A stretch of DNA of 41,125 nt from JABWCE01 sp964355045. Lineage in GTDB: Bacteria; Bacteroidota; Bacteroidia; NS11-12g; UBA9320. This document shows, one piece after another, positions 16,510 to 24,638 of the stretch. The notes beneath the pieces are model-generated. The model made no database searches, was not told the origin of the DNA, and saw only the letters and a program-made list of their open reading frames with translations. Position 1 is the stretch's first letter. The number at the start of each line of letters is the position of its first letter. A program made the translations under genes and the position numbers. Location of the stretch: assembly GCA_964355045.1 (NCBI GenBank), contig CAYHCM010000011.1:1-41125 (forward strand), read 5' to 3'.

Positions 16510-16890
16510 TTAGTCTTTCGCTTCAAAATGAACTCGTATTAAATTCTCTTTCAATTTAACACCGGGTGTGAAAACAATTTTAACACCATCAATTAAAGAG
16601 GCATTAAAATCATCCACATTATCTACACCCTCACTGCTAAAACTGATGCGTAATGTACCGAGCTCACCCAATTCTACACTTTGTCCGTCGAGAAGATACT
16701 TTGGTATCTGGTCTACGAAACCTAGAATAACGTTCAATATATCGCCCCGGCTTAGCGATGAAGAACCTGAAACATCAGCGCTAATATCACTGATGGATTT
16801 GTGACCACTGTTCGTTGGCGTGGCATACCATTTTTTCGCTTTTGTGCTGTCTCGGGGATCGCCCCTTTGCACGAGATGATAATTTAACAT
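16510..16890 (-). CDS. HU-family (HU-like domain) DNA-binding protein
   Basis: The 126-residue protein starts LNYHLVQRGDPRDSTKAKKW. It contains RGDILNVILGFVDQIPKYLL and ELGELGTLRISFSSEGVD, which fit the Bacteroidota HU-like (HU-HIG/DUF4469-associated) DNA-binding family: the helical dimerisation part and the start of a beta arm, with FTPGVKLKENL near the end. It is the only minus-strand gene of the window and has its own terminator. Proteins of this family are often linked to polysaccharide loci and mobile regions in Bacteroidota, but their exact role is unclear. The ATG at 16888-16890 is followed directly by the conserved NYHLV start. Confidence 0.85.
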   Translation of the reverse strand: MLNYHLVQRGDPRDSTKAKKWYATPTNSGHKSISDISADVSGSSSLSRGDILNVILGFVDQIPKYLLDGQSVELGELGTLRISFSSEGVDNVDDFNASLIDGVKIVFTPGVKLKENLIRVHFEAKD

Positions 16891-17063
16891 AATTTTTTAT
16901 TTATATCTTTAAAAGTTTGAAACTGAAATAAATAACTCAAATAGCGTGCCAAAATAAATTATTATTAAACTGATTACATTATCCTGATATTTTGATTTAT
17001 ACTACATATCCAATTTTTTATATGCATTACAAGGTTTTAAACCAGAGTCAATATGTAAGTAAA

Positions 17064-17149
17064 TTTTCTCCTTGACGAAAATTATTTTTCTCCTTGATGA
17101 AAATATTTTTTCTCCTTGATGAAAATTATTTTTCTCCTTGATGAAAATT
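17064..17149. repeat. 22-bp tandem repeat, four copies
   Basis: The unit TTTTCTCCTTGATGAAAATT plus 2 bases starts at 17064, 17086, 17108 and 17130, exactly 22 bp apart, with very few changes. The flanks are ordinary AT-rich sequence. It lies upstream of the HU-like gene (minus strand), so it could act as a set of binding sites, but this is not shown. The stretch 16891-17063 shows no gene. Confidence 0.88.
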
Positions 17150-17242
17150 GGCTATTTTCAATATACACATTACCAATCATTTACATATGCTTTAAAATGC
17201 AGCCTAAAACCGAATAATTCAGATGTTTCATTTCAGCTTTTT

Positions 17243-17646
17243 TCCTCAACCTCAATCTCAACCTTAACCTTAGCCTCAACCTTAACCTCAACCTCCAACT
17301 ACCTGAACTGTATATATTTAAATACAATATTTTCTATATTTTTGAACACATAGCTTTCAAATTGAATAATTCAATAACCTCTTGCGTTAAAAGATGAATT
17401 ACAAAAAAGTATTTCAAACACTCTATAACTAACAGGTGAATGATGACATATAGAACAAGTAGAACAGAAAAAAAAATAGAGTAGAACATTAGAAAAAGTA
17501 GAATATTCTAAATATCTTCTTCTACATCTCTCCTATTCTACCTATAAACCCATTACTTCAACCTTTACCTCCTTTTTACCTTTAACCCTTATCCTTTAAC
17601 CTATCTTACGCAACCTCAACCTTAATCTCAACCTCAACCTACTCGG
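17243..17646. repeat. Mixed word arrays before the ABC permease
   Basis: CCTCAACC words (17243-17300), ordinary sequence (17300-17455), a C-poor GTAGAACAG/AGTAGAA stretch (17457-17505), CTTCTACATCTCTCC words (17519-17545), then CCTTTACC and CCTCAACC words (17560-17640) up to the ATG at 17647. Three vocabularies in one gene-less interval suggest several former junctions merged by loss of genes. Confidence 0.75.
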
Positions 17647-18504
17647 ATGAACCACACAGACGCCATAAAAGAATGGGATTTAACCATTGAACCCCAAAGT
17701 TCATTATTTAAGCTTAATCTTAAAGATGTTTGGCGTTACAGGGATTTATTGGTCATGTTTGTTAAACGTGACTTTGTAAGTTTTTACAAACAAACTATTC
17801 TGGGGCCACTCTGGTTTTTTATTCAGCCATTGTTTACAACCATTGTTTTTACCTTTGTTTTTGGAAATCTGGCAGGTATTAGTACAGATGGATTACCGCA
17901 ACCACTGTTTTACCTTGCGGGTATTACCGCATGGAACTATTTTGCCGACTGCCTTACCAAAACAAGTACTGTCTTCAGAGACAATGCCAACATTTTTGGC
18001 AAAGTATATTTCCCCCGGTTAATTATGCCTCTGAGCATAGTAGTCAGCAATTTGGTGAGGTTTGGGGTTCAAATGATTTTGTTTATTATAATGATAGTGT
18101 ATTATCAATTCCATGGCTTTTTATTTCATCCATCATGGGCATTGGCTTTATTTCCGGTATGGATACTTTTAATGGCCTTGCTTGGTCTAGGCTTGGGTTT
18201 AATAATTACGGCTATGACGACCAAATACCGCGATTTGGCTTTCCTTGTTCAGTTTGGGGTGCAACTGCTTATGTATGGAACGACCGTTATTTACCCTTTA
18301 AGTGCAGCCCCTGAAAAATATAAACACTTCATTGAACTTAACCCGATAACAGGCATTATTGAAGGATTTAAATACAGTATTTTAGGAAAGGGTGAATTAA
18401 CAACGTTTAGTTTTTGGTATTCAGCCGCATTTACCCTAGTTACTTTGTTAATAGGAATTGTTATTTTTAACAAAACTGAAAAAACATTTGTCGATACAGT
18501 TTAG
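17647..18504 (+). CDS. ABC-2 type polysaccharide export permease (Wzm-like)
   Basis: The 285-residue integral membrane protein has about six helices and the family segment LKDVWRYRDLLVMFVKRDFV followed by QTILGPLWFFIQPLFTTIVF. The C-terminal half has GVQLLMYGTTVIYPLS and LNPITGIIEGFKYSILG. This is the ABC2_membrane/TagG-Wzm family, which moves O-antigen or teichoic-acid-type polymers across the inner membrane with a Wzt ATPase. Usually wzm is directly followed by wzt, but here the full wzt begins 3.8 kb downstream, beyond an S23-like gene, a DUF6922/AbiEii pair and HipBA. Gene length and frame are normal. Confidence 0.93.
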   Translation: MNHTDAIKEWDLTIEPQSSLFKLNLKDVWRYRDLLVMFVKRDFVSFYKQTILGPLWFFIQPLFTTIVFTFVFGNLAGISTDGLPQPLFYLAGITAWNYFADCLTKTSTVFRDNANIFGKVYFPRLIMPLSIVVSNLVRFGVQMILFIIMIVYYQFHGFLFHPSWALALFPVWILLMALLGLGLGLIITAMTTKYRDLAFLVQFGVQLLMYGTTVIYPLSAAPEKYKHFIELNPITGIIEGFKYSILGKGELTTFSFWYSAAFTLVTLLIGIVIFNKTEKTFVDTV

Positions 18505-18600
18505 AAAACTATTCTTTCATCTGAGTGCTTATCTTTTGAGTTTCGGGTTCCAGGTTTTGAGTTTGAAGGGTTTTGAGTTTAGTGTTTTGTTGTTTAGATA
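18505..18600. repeat. C-poor GAGTTTCGGG words
   Basis: GAGTTTCGGGTTCCAGG, TTTGAAGGGTTTTGAG and TTTAGTGTTTTG words run up to 6 bases before the S23-like gene, closely matching the leader of its paralogue at 14350. Confidence 0.7.
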
Positions 18601-18987
18601 ATGAATATTAAACAATTTGAAGATTTAGAAATATGGCAAGAGGCAAGAAATATCTGTAAAATTATATTCGAAATTACCTCCACTGGAGCCTTTAGTTTCG
18701 ACTTTAAATTTAGGGATCAGATACGGGCTTCATCAGGTTCAATAATGGATAATATTGCAGAAGGTTTTGATCGGGGAGGCAACAAAGAATTTAACCAATT
18801 CCTGTCCATATCAAAAGGCTCTTGTGGCGAAACCCGATCTCAATCATACAGGAGCTTTGATTTTAACTATATTACTCAAACCCAATTGGATGACCTTTTG
18901 GAACATACAGATAAACTAAGTAAAAAAATAAATAATTTAATGCAACACCTCAAAAATTCAGAACTAAAAGGAATTAAATACAAATAA
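18601..18987 (+). CDS. Four-helix-bundle protein (S23-like), paralogue 2
   Basis: The 128-residue protein starts MNIKQFEDLEIWQEARNIC, with FRDQIRASSGSIMDNIAEGF and SISKGSCGETRSQSYRSFDF. It is a close paralogue of the 14350 gene and has the same length, leader and trailing words. It sits directly after the permease gene, where wzt would be expected, so it may be one of the insertions that split the transporter pair. No catalytic residues are apparent; the function is unknown. Confidence 0.9.
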   Translation: MNIKQFEDLEIWQEARNICKIIFEITSTGAFSFDFKFRDQIRASSGSIMDNIAEGFDRGGNKEFNQFLSISKGSCGETRSQSYRSFDFNYITQTQLDDLLEHTDKLSKKINNLMQHLKNSELKGIKYK

Positions 18988-19098
18988 CGTTTTTGGTTTC
19001 GAGTCTAAAAAGTTTCGAGTTTCGCGATTGTCAAAACAATAAAAACCCAAAACCCTTCGAAACCCGAAACCTCAAGCTTTTTCCAAATATAGCCTAAA
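18988..19098. repeat. GTTTCGAG / AAACCCGAAAC arms
   Basis: GTTTTTGGTTTCGAG and AAAGTTTCGAGTTTCG (18989-19025) face AAACAATAAAAACCCAAAACCC and CGAAACCCGAAACC (19034-19072), a compact complementary pair before the DUF6922 gene. Confidence 0.75.
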
Positions 19099-19395
19099 AT
19101 GCCTTCAATCAAAGATTTTTCTACACACTTATTCTGGGATATTGACAAAGATAAGTTAGACTTCACATTAAATAAAGCTCAGATAATTACTCAAGTATTG
19201 GAATATGGTTTACTTGCAGATTGGCTAATTATTTCCAATTTTTATGGATTAGAAGAAATAGCGGAAACTGCAGCTAAATTAAGACAACTAGACCCAATAA
19301 CACTTTCTTTTATTGCTACCTTATCCAATAGGCCCAAAGAATCATTTAAATGCTATACTACCAAACCATTGATCCCACAACACTGGAACTTTTAA
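19099..19395 (+). CDS. DUF6922-type protein, likely partner of AbiEii nucleotidyltransferase
   Basis: The 98-residue protein starts PSIKDFSTHLFWDIDKDKLD and ends CYTTKPLIPQHWNF. This is the DUF6922 pattern of small Bacteroidota proteins encoded immediately before AbiEii/AbiGii-type nucleotidyltransferase toxins, where they may act as the antitoxin side. The C-terminus overlaps the probable ATG of that gene (19350) by 46 bases in another frame, as expected for a coupled pair. The gene is intact although its partner is interrupted. Confidence 0.75.
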   Translation: MPSIKDFSTHLFWDIDKDKLDFTLNKAQIITQVLEYGLLADWLIISNFYGLEEIAETAAKLRQLDPITLSFIATLSNRPKESFKCYTTKPLIPQHWNF

Positions 19396-20060
19396 AAAAA
19401 TTACTCGCAGTTCCTGTATTTAAAGATATGAGGCTTGCTGGAGGAACTTCGTTATCCCTGCAATTAGGTCATCGAAATACCCATAAGATTTTTTTACACT
19501 AATAGAGAATGAAAATTAGGGTATTCCATATGGCCTATAACTGCAAAACAGAAAATTACATATGAATTTCAATTGATCTTGATTTATCTGGCACTCTGAA
19601 AGTTGACAATGATACTTTTATAACGGCTTTAGCTCCATTTAAAAAAGTAATAGTACTGAAAAAATCGACTAACATTAATATTTCTTCAATTGATGGGGTA
19701 AAAGTTGATTTTGTAAACTATTCATATCCATGGATTGGTAAAATAAAAATAGAGGATAATTTAAGATTAGCAGCTTTGAAAGACATTGCGGCGATGAAGC
19801 TTGCAGCTGCAACTGGAAGAGGAACTAAAAAGGATTTCATAGATATCTATTTTCTTTTACAGATATTCAAATTAAGTGAGATGATTGAATTTTATAAAAC
19901 AAAATATTCCGATGGTTCAGAATTTCTGGTATTAAAAAGTATGACTTATTTTGAAGATGCCGAACTGGAACAAGAACCAAAAATGATAAACAATATTTCC
20001 TGGAATGGTGTAAAACAAACCATTATTAAAAAACATAGTGAATATTTAAAAAGACTTTAA
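19350..20060 (+). pseudogene. AbiEii-like nucleotidyltransferase toxin gene interrupted by a 90-bp insertion
   Basis: From ATG 19350 the frame reads LYYQTIDPTTLELLKKLL and FKDMRLAGGTSLSLQLGHR, the typical start of AbiEii/AbiGii toxins (GG-S nucleotidyltransferase motif), then meets a stop inside an insertion. After the insertion the same frame continues ISIDLDLSG, in which the Asp residues are the expected metal ligands, then FITALAPFKKVIVLKKS, KDIAAMKLAAATGRGTKKDF and the end at 20060. Removing 19476-19565 gives one intact frame with GHRISIDLDLSG, so the insertion alone inactivates it. A start within the 3' part (19776) would give only a C-terminal piece. Confidence 0.85.
19476..19565. mobile_element. 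Miniature inserted element, copy 2 (90 bp)
   Basis: The stretch begins AATACCCATAAGATTTTT, has AGGGTATTCCATATGGCCTA in the middle and ends AATTACATATGA. Start, middle motif and end correspond to the 92-bp insertion in the ORF6N gene at 11137, while the sequence between them is different. It is inserted after a GA dinucleotide and ends in GA, as in copy 1. The repair of both host genes on removing it defines the boundaries well. Confidence 0.7.
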
Positions 20061-20340
20061 TCATGCAATAGATAGCCTTTGTGATAAAAATTAAAAAAAA
20101 AGGTGAGGCATAGGCTAAGTGTGCTATCAACAGCACACCCCAAACCCGAAACAATAAAAACCCCAAACAATAAAAACCCGAAACAATAAAAACCCGAAAC
20201 AATAAAAACCCGAAACAATAAAAACCCGAAATAACAAAAACCCGAAACTCAAGAAAGGTTAAGGATTAGGTTAAGGTTGCTTTCAGCAGCAAATCCGAAA
20301 CGTTTTAAACCCCAAACCCTTTACTAATGGTAAATAATAA
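20061..20340. repeat. AAACCCGAAACAATAAA tandem array and GGTTAAGG words
   Basis: From 20139 to 20252 the 16-bp unit AAAACCCGAAACAATA repeats about seven times with slight changes. Next come GGTTAAGGATTAGGTTAAGG and GTTGCTTTCAGCAGC (20255-20289) and a short AAACCCCAAACCC end. The rest of the interval to 20394 is ordinary AT-rich sequence. No gene is supported. Confidence 0.85.
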
Positions 20341-20394
20341 CTTCCGTGAACAAAACATGAATTGCACTTTAGCTTAATATATAAAATAATATGC

Positions 20395-20419
20395 ATTAAA
20401 GACTTATAATGTCTTTAAT
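20395..20419. promoter_or_regulatory. Palindromic operator candidate upstream of hipB
   Basis: ATTAAAGAC and GTCTTTAAT form a perfect 9-bp inverted repeat with a 7-base spacer, 47 bases before the hipB-like start. HipB-type repressors bind such palindromes to autoregulate hipBA, so this is a likely operator. Confidence 0.6.
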
Positions 20420-20466
20420 ATATATATTTATATGCTTTATGAATATCACAATGTAAGAATAAAAAA

Positions 20467-20784
20467 ATGGATTGGTATAGTTTAAGTGATCCTGCGGTAA
20501 TAATAGAAATTGGTAAACGCATAAAAGAATGCCGCCTCCGAAAAAACTATTCACAACGTGAGCTTGCTTTAAAAACCGGAATTTCTGTATTGTCAATTCA
20601 GAATCTTGAAAAAGGGAATTCTGTAACTCTTTCATCATTTATCGTTGTTTTACGGATGCTTAAATTATTGGAAAATATGGAGTCTCTTATTCCTGAACCT
20701 CCTATCAGCCCTATTGAATTATTGAAACTCAAAGGAAAAATACGGTTGAGAGCTAAAAAGACAGTGATTGACTTGAAATTGTAA
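20467..20784 (+). CDS. HipB-like helix-turn-helix antitoxin
   Basis: The 105-residue XRE/Cro-type regulator has its helix-turn-helix at about residues 15-70: IGKRIKECRLRKNYSQRELA, KTGISVLSIQNLEKGNSVTL. The C-terminal tail is basic. Its TAA overlaps the ATG of the HipA-like gene (TAATG at 20782-20786), the usual hipBA arrangement. The palindrome at 20395-20419 is a likely binding site. It would neutralise the HipA kinase and repress the operon. Confidence 0.88.
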   Translation: MDWYSLSDPAVIIEIGKRIKECRLRKNYSQRELALKTGISVLSIQNLEKGNSVTLSSFIVVLRMLKLLENMESLIPEPPISPIELLKLKGKIRLRAKKTVIDLKL

Positions 20785-22077
20785 TGGAAACCTTTGTTGA
20801 AGTTTCGTTATGGGGTAATAAAGTGGGTGTTTTAGCATGGGATAAAAGAAAGGATATTGGAATTTTTGAATTTTATAATACTTTTCAGACGTTGAGTTTA
20901 GATGTTGCTCCAATAACAATGCCATTGGATTCGCAACTTAAAGGAGAATATATTTTTACTTTCCCTCACCATAGCGGGAAAACATTTAAAGGATTGCCGG
21001 GTATGTTAGCCGATGCATTGCCTGACGATTTTGGAAATGCAATAATTGATGAATATTTTGCAAGCAAAGGTCTTGCTTCAATCAATATTACTCCTGTTGA
21101 TAGTTTATGTTATTTAGGTACAAGAGCTATGGGAGCCTTGGAGTTTCAGCCGGCACACGATGATAAATTATTAAACGTATCTTCAATAATTAAATTGGAT
21201 TATTTAACAACTTTAGCCGGCCAAATACTGAACGAAAAAGAGAATTTTCAGGCAAGCCTAAAAAGAAAAGATCAATTAATTATAGATATCCTTAAAGTGG
21301 GTACCTCCGCAGGTGGAGCAAAACCCAAAGCAATTATAGCATGGAATGAAAAAACAAACGAAGTTAGATCAGGACAGATTAAGGCGCCTGTAAACTTTAC
21401 CTATTGGATACTCAAATTTGATGGAGTAGAAGATAAAAAGATAAGAGATAATCCCTTAGGAATAGGTAAAATTGAATACGCATATCATCGTATGGCGAGT
21501 GATTGCGATATTAAAATGATGGATTGTAAACTATTACAAGATGGAAAATATTCCCATTTTATGACTAAACGTTTCGACCGCAATGATGATGGCAGTAAAT
21601 TACATACACAAACACTTTGTGCAATAGCTCATTTCGACCGCGATGGAAGATATTCTTATGAACAGGCATTTCAGATTATGCGTAAATTACATCTCTCGGA
21701 AAGTGATATGGAACAGTTTTTCAAGAGAATGGTATTTAATATAGTAGCTCGTAATCATGATGATCATACCAAAAATCATGCTTTTATTATGAATAACGGA
21801 GGTAATTGGACACTTGCACCTGCCTATGACCTTACCTACACATATAGCGCATCCGGCAAATGGACAAGCCAGCATCAAATGTCTGTTAATAATAAACGTG
21901 ACGCCTGGATATTCCGATTTAATAGCAGTTTCCAAAAACATGGGTATTCGTTCAGCCAATGCCATTATTGACCAAATTATTGAAATTGTATCAAAATGGA
22001 GTGAATATGCTAAAAATGCAGATGTTAATAAAGAACATGCCTTGAGAATAGGTAATAATTTAAGACTATTAAATTAA
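20784..22077 (+). pseudogene. HipA-like serine/threonine kinase toxin gene with C-terminal frameshift
   Basis: The main frame (20784-21971) has the HipA N-terminal domain (VSLWGNKVGVLAWDKRKDIG, GLPGMLADALPDDFGN), the glycine-rich segment TSAGGAKPKAIIAW, the catalytic loop RNHDDHTKNHAFIM and the DFG-like APAYDLTY. After SVNNKRDA (near 21905) it leaves the family pattern. Another frame takes over with PGYSDLIAVSKNMGIRSANA and ends RIGNNLRLLN at 22077, the normal HipA C-terminus. All kinase residues precede the shift, so a product with an altered tail could still be active. A one-base assembly error is also possible. Confidence 0.8.
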
Positions 22078-22134
22078 TTGGACGCTATCCAACAGAGGTC
22101 TATCGCAATATAGAATCTTAAACCACTTCAATTA

Positions 22135-22285
22135 AAAAAAACAACGCACAATAAAAACCCGAGACCCTTCGAAACCCCAAACAACAAAAACCCTAAACCC
22201 TTCAAACCCGAAACCCTTCAAACTCGAAACAACAAAAACCCGAAACCCGAAACTCAAAACCCGAAACGTTTTAAACCCGAAACCC
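22135..22285. repeat. AAACCCGAAAC array up to the full wzt start
   Basis: AACCCGAGACCC, AAACCCGAAACCC and AAACAACAAAAACCC words fill the leader and end CCCGAAACCCTTG, whose TTG is the wzt start. The same words precede all four truncated wzt heads. This is the last word array in the window. Confidence 0.85.
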
Positions 22286-23623
22286 TTGACAATCGCCATA
22301 AAAGTAGAAAACCTCTCCAAAATATACCGCCTGGGAGAAATAGGCACCGGCACCATTAGCCGCGACCTTGAACGCTGGTGGGCAAAGTTGCGGGGCAAGG
22401 AAGACCCTTTTTTAAGAATAGGCCAAACCAACGACCGAACTACCAAAGGAGGAAGCGATATTGTTTACAGCCTCCAGAATATAAACTTTGAAATACAACA
22501 AGGCGAAGCCGTTGGCATTATTGGTAAGAACGGTGCAGGTAAAAGCACCTTATTAAAAATACTATCACAGGTTACCTCTCCTACTACAGGAAAAATAAAT
22601 ATAAAAGGCCGGGTAACTAGTTTGCTTGAAGTAGGCACAGGCTTTCATCCTGAACTGACAGGGCGTGAAAATATTTTTTTAAATGGCGCCATCCTTGGTA
22701 TGCGAAAAAAGGAAATTACCCGAAAGCTGGATGAAATTATTGACTTTAGCGGGGTAGAACGCTATATTGACACTCCTGTAAAACGCTATAGCAGCGGTAT
22801 GTATGTGCGGTTGGCCTTTGCAGTAGCTGCTCATTTGGAAAGTGAGATATTAATTGTGGATGAAGTTTTAGCCGTTGGCGATGCCGAGTTTCAAAAAAAA
22901 TGCCTTGGAAAAATGGGCGATATAAGCAAAAGCGATGGAAGAACGATATTGTTTGTAAGTCATAATTTGACAGCTATTAAAACTTTATGCACACGAACAA
23001 TTTTAATAGAAAAAGGCAAATTGATACTTTCCTCGCAAAATAATAATGAGGTGATAGATAAATATATGGGTTATATTCCCTCTTCTGAAGCACTTATTGC
23101 TGGTGAAGATATTACTAATAGGCTTAACGAATACAACCCCGGGATAGAAAAATATTTTAATTGTGAAGAGATTAAAATATGTGATGCGAGAGGTTTACTT
23201 AAAAGTGAATTTAATTCTGATGAGGATATTTTTGTTTCCATAAGATTCAGATGTTCACAAAGGAATACCAATTTAAATATCATTGTTTCGGTTGCCAATG
23301 AAGAAGATGATACGATTGTACGCGTTGAAAGTATGGACTGTGAGAATTACGAGAAGTCTATGCCATTGGAAAAAGGAATTTATGAGATTTTCTGCATGTT
23401 TCCTAAAAATATGTTTGGAGAAAAAGTTTTTTTCATATCTGTTGGGTTGGTTTATCACGGTGTACATCATCAGGTTTTTAACAAGATATTGTCATTCAAG
23501 GTGAATTATTTGGGATATAATTACCGAACACTTTTGCCAGAAGGCGGTGGCTGGGCGTATATCCGTCCCAATTATTACTGGGAAACAAAAGAAATAACTA
23601 CTAAAACTATAAAAAATGCTTAA
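22286..23623 (+). CDS. ABC polysaccharide export ATPase with C-terminal carbohydrate-binding domain (Wzt-like)
   Basis: The 445-residue ATPase drives export through the Wzm-like permease at 17647. Walker A is GKNGAGKST, the signature is YSSGMYVRLAFAVAAH, Walker B is ILIVDEVLAVGD and the H-loop is LFVSHN. Residues after about 275 form the Wzt C-terminal beta-sandwich domain, which recognises the finished, often end-modified glycan. TTG at 22286 is used because no in-frame ATG lies upstream and TIAIKVENLSKIY is the expected N-terminus. It overlaps the PseB gene by 8 bases. Its N-terminus (SKIYRLGEIGTGTISRDLER) differs from that of the four heads (SKSYIINHEGQERYTALRDV), so they come from another wzt type. 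Confidence 0.93.
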   Translation: MTIAIKVENLSKIYRLGEIGTGTISRDLERWWAKLRGKEDPFLRIGQTNDRTTKGGSDIVYSLQNINFEIQQGEAVGIIGKNGAGKSTLLKILSQVTSPTTGKINIKGRVTSLLEVGTGFHPELTGRENIFLNGAILGMRKKEITRKLDEIIDFSGVERYIDTPVKRYSSGMYVRLAFAVAAHLESEILIVDEVLAVGDAEFQKKCLGKMGDISKSDGRTILFVSHNLTAIKTLCTRTILIEKGKLILSSQNNNEVIDKYMGYIPSSEALIAGEDITNRLNEYNPGIEKYFNCEEIKICDARGLLKSEFNSDEDIFVSIRFRCSQRNTNLNIIVSVANEEDDTIVRVESMDCENYEKSMPLEKGIYEIFCMFPKNMFGEKVFFISVGLVYHGVHHQVFNKILSFKVNYLGYNYRTLLPEGGGWAYIRPNYYWETKEITTKTIKNA

Positions 23624-24626
23624 TAATAAAAGCGTACTGATAACTGGCGGTACAGGGTCATTTGGAAAAGAGTTTACAAAAACAATTTTTAAAAAATGGC
23701 CCGATGTAAAAAGGCTGGTTATTTTTTCAAGGGATGAACAGAAACATTACCAGATGGCGCAGGAATTTCCTGAATCGATCTATCCAGCTATCAGGTTTTT
23801 TATAGGAGATGTGAGGGATTATGTTCGCCTAAAAAGGGCCTTCGAGGGAATTGATTATGTGATACATGCCGCAGCCATGAAGCATGTTCATATAGCCGAA
23901 TATAATCCAGACGAGTGTGTAAAGACAAATATAGGTGGTGCCGAAAATGTTATACGGGCAGCCATGGAAACAAAGATTAAAAAAGTTGTTGCCCTTTCTA
24001 CTGATAAAGCCTGCGCACCTATAAACCTGTATGGGGCCACCAAACTGGCTTCCGACAAACTATTCATAGCTGCCAATAATATCAAAGGCGACAGGGATCT
24101 TAGCTTTTCGGTAGTAAGGTATGGTAATGTTATGGGATCTAACGGTTCGGTCATTCCCTTCTTTATGAAAAAGAAAAAAGAAGGTGTCATTCCTATCACT
24201 GATCCAAACATGACCCGTTTTAATATTTCGCTTGAAGACGGCGTTCAGATGGTGATGAATGCACTGGAAACTGCCTGGGGCGGAGAGCTGTTTGTTCCCA
24301 AAATCCCATCTTATAAGATCACCGAAGTGGCAAAAGCAATCGGACCCAACTGTAAACAGGAAATTATAGGGATACGTCCCGGCGAAAAAGTGCATGAAGA
24401 AATGATCACATCTTCTGATGCGTTCACCACCTACGACCTGGGCAAATACTATGTTATATTGCCCCAGGTACCACATTGGAGTTTAGAAAAATACATTGCT
24501 CATTTCAATGCAGTAAAGGTTGAGGAAGGATTTAATTACAGTTCGGGTAAAAACAGCGAATGGGTAAATGCCGGGCAGTTACGCCGGTTAATAGTTGAGC
24601 ATATTGACAAAGATTTTGTTGCATAA
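23616..24626 (+). CDS. pseB: UDP-N-acetylglucosamine 4,6-dehydratase/5-epimerase (PseB)
   Basis: The 336-residue SDR enzyme performs the first step of pseudaminic acid synthesis, turning UDP-GlcNAc into UDP-2-acetamido-2,6-dideoxy-beta-L-arabino-hex-4-ulose. The NADP motif is GGTGSFG (residues 11-17). The catalytic set Asp130/Lys131 (STDKA) and Tyr139 (LYGATK) is intact, and HAAAMKHVHIAEYNPDECVK is characteristic of PseB/FlaA1. The gene overlaps the end of wzt and is followed 12 bases later by pseC, so wzt and the sugar operon are probably co-transcribed. No word arrays occur from here on. Confidence 0.95.
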   Translation: MLNNKSVLITGGTGSFGKEFTKTIFKKWPDVKRLVIFSRDEQKHYQMAQEFPESIYPAIRFFIGDVRDYVRLKRAFEGIDYVIHAAAMKHVHIAEYNPDECVKTNIGGAENVIRAAMETKIKKVVALSTDKACAPINLYGATKLASDKLFIAANNIKGDRDLSFSVVRYGNVMGSNGSVIPFFMKKKKEGVIPITDPNMTRFNISLEDGVQMVMNALETAWGGELFVPKIPSYKITEVAKAIGPNCKQEIIGIRPGEKVHEEMITSSDAFTTYDLGKYYVILPQVPHWSLEKYIAHFNAVKVEEGFNYSSGKNSEWVNAGQLRRLIVEHIDKDFVA

Positions 24627-24638
24627 CAATTCCCAAAA

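Noticed and set aside
17064..17149. CRISPR or phage-type array of 22-bp repeats
   Set aside because: Direct repeats without spacers.
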